Assembly: GCF_023159225.1 (NCBI RefSeq)
Contig: NC_063173.1
Span: forward strand, 12,066,852 to 12,130,851
From: Perognathus longimembris pacificus
Lineage: Eukaryota; Chordata; Mammalia; Rodentia; Heteromyidae
DNA length: 64,000 nt
Direction: 5' to 3'
Shown here piece by piece: positions 63,570-64,000 of this stretch. The notes under the pieces are model-generated. The model was not told the DNA's origin and ran no database searches. It saw only the letters and a program-made list of their open reading frames with translations. The position numbers were made by a program, and so were the translations under genes. The first letter of the stretch is position 1. The number at the start of each line of letters is the position of its first letter.

Positions 63570-64000
63570 GTAAGCTACACTCTGCACTGTCTTTCCCCTC
63601 TTGCATGGCCAAGGACCCTCAGTGCTGAGCCAGTTGATCTTTTCCATCCAACTTGGTCCCCTCCTCCCTGTTAGGGTGAGTCCTTGGCCAGGTTGCTGAC
63701 CCCAGCATAGAAGGGGAAAAGCAATTCTGCTCTTGGGTTGGGGATGTGGATGAGAACACAGAAAGTACCCCTTGCCAGGGGCAAGGGACAGCTCCCCTCA
63801 TAGAGCTCTAGACTGCTAGACCAGGGCTGTGCTATGTGAGTTTGAATCCCAGCAGGCCATAAACACACCTGCGAGGCTGGGCTTGGGATCCCAGTGTGAA
63901 TGGATAAGTTGGAGCATGTGGTACCTGCCCTTGTATCTGAGATCAGAGAGGTCCCAAGCCGCATCCTGCAGACGTTTCTGGAGCCCCACTGGCTGGGTCC
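63570..64000 (+). other. PDE2A: Start of the next PDE2A intron
   Basis: Follows donor GTAAGC at 63570. No repeat or further exon is recognised before the window ends. Confidence 0.6.

Noticed and set aside
1..64000. CRISPR arrays, operons, ribosome-binding sites, rRNA
   Set aside because: The window is a mammalian intron-rich gene; regularly spaced repeats here are microsatellites and SINEs.

Overview
This is a stretch of mammalian nuclear DNA, and it is almost certainly the 5' half of the PDE2A gene (cGMP-stimulated 3',5'-cyclic nucleotide phosphodiesterase) read on the + strand. The rodent type can be narrowed from the repeats. The commonest young SINE is a dimer whose left half resembles a tRNA-Ala/ID element and whose right half is a distinct monomer with an A-rich tail. 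That is the published IDL-Geo structure, restricted to Geomyoidea (kangaroo rats, pocket mice, pocket gophers). A Dipodomys-like kangaroo rat is my best guess. The assignment rests on recalled family structure, not on a database search.

Layout. A promoter, leader and first coding exon for the PDE2A3 N-terminus lie at about 370-937 (MGQACGHSILC..., a myristoylation/palmitoylation signal). A 27-kb intron full of SINEs, microsatellites and old MIR/L2/L1 pieces follows. At 27.1-28.1 kb a CpG island with GC boxes and a CTCF-like site surrounds the shared second exon (28030-28096). The same island carries an in-frame start 50 bases upstream of the splice acceptor, giving the PDE2A2 N-terminus (MVLVLHHILIAVVQFLRR...). 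A third alternative 5' exon, matching the PDE2A1 N-terminal region, lies at 38461-38522. Its upstream ATG exon was not found. The pre-miR-139 hairpin sits in the sense strand of the intron at 52612-52679, as in other mammals. Two exons common to all isoforms follow at 60416-60505 and 63481-63569, and the gene runs off the right edge well before the GAF and catalytic domains.

How it works together. Three mutually exclusive 5' ends all reach the exon at 60416 in the same reading phase. The enzyme core is therefore constant while the N-terminus, which decides location (cytosol, membrane-inserted/mitochondrial, or lipid-anchored), changes. miR-139 would be released from the intron of transcripts starting at any of these promoters.

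Everything else is intron or flank. I found no second protein-coding gene, no tRNA or rRNA gene, no CRISPR array and no intact mobile element. Long open frames come from (GT)n and (CCAT)n repeats or from the GC-rich island. Repeat boundaries are read by eye and may be off by about 10-20 bases.
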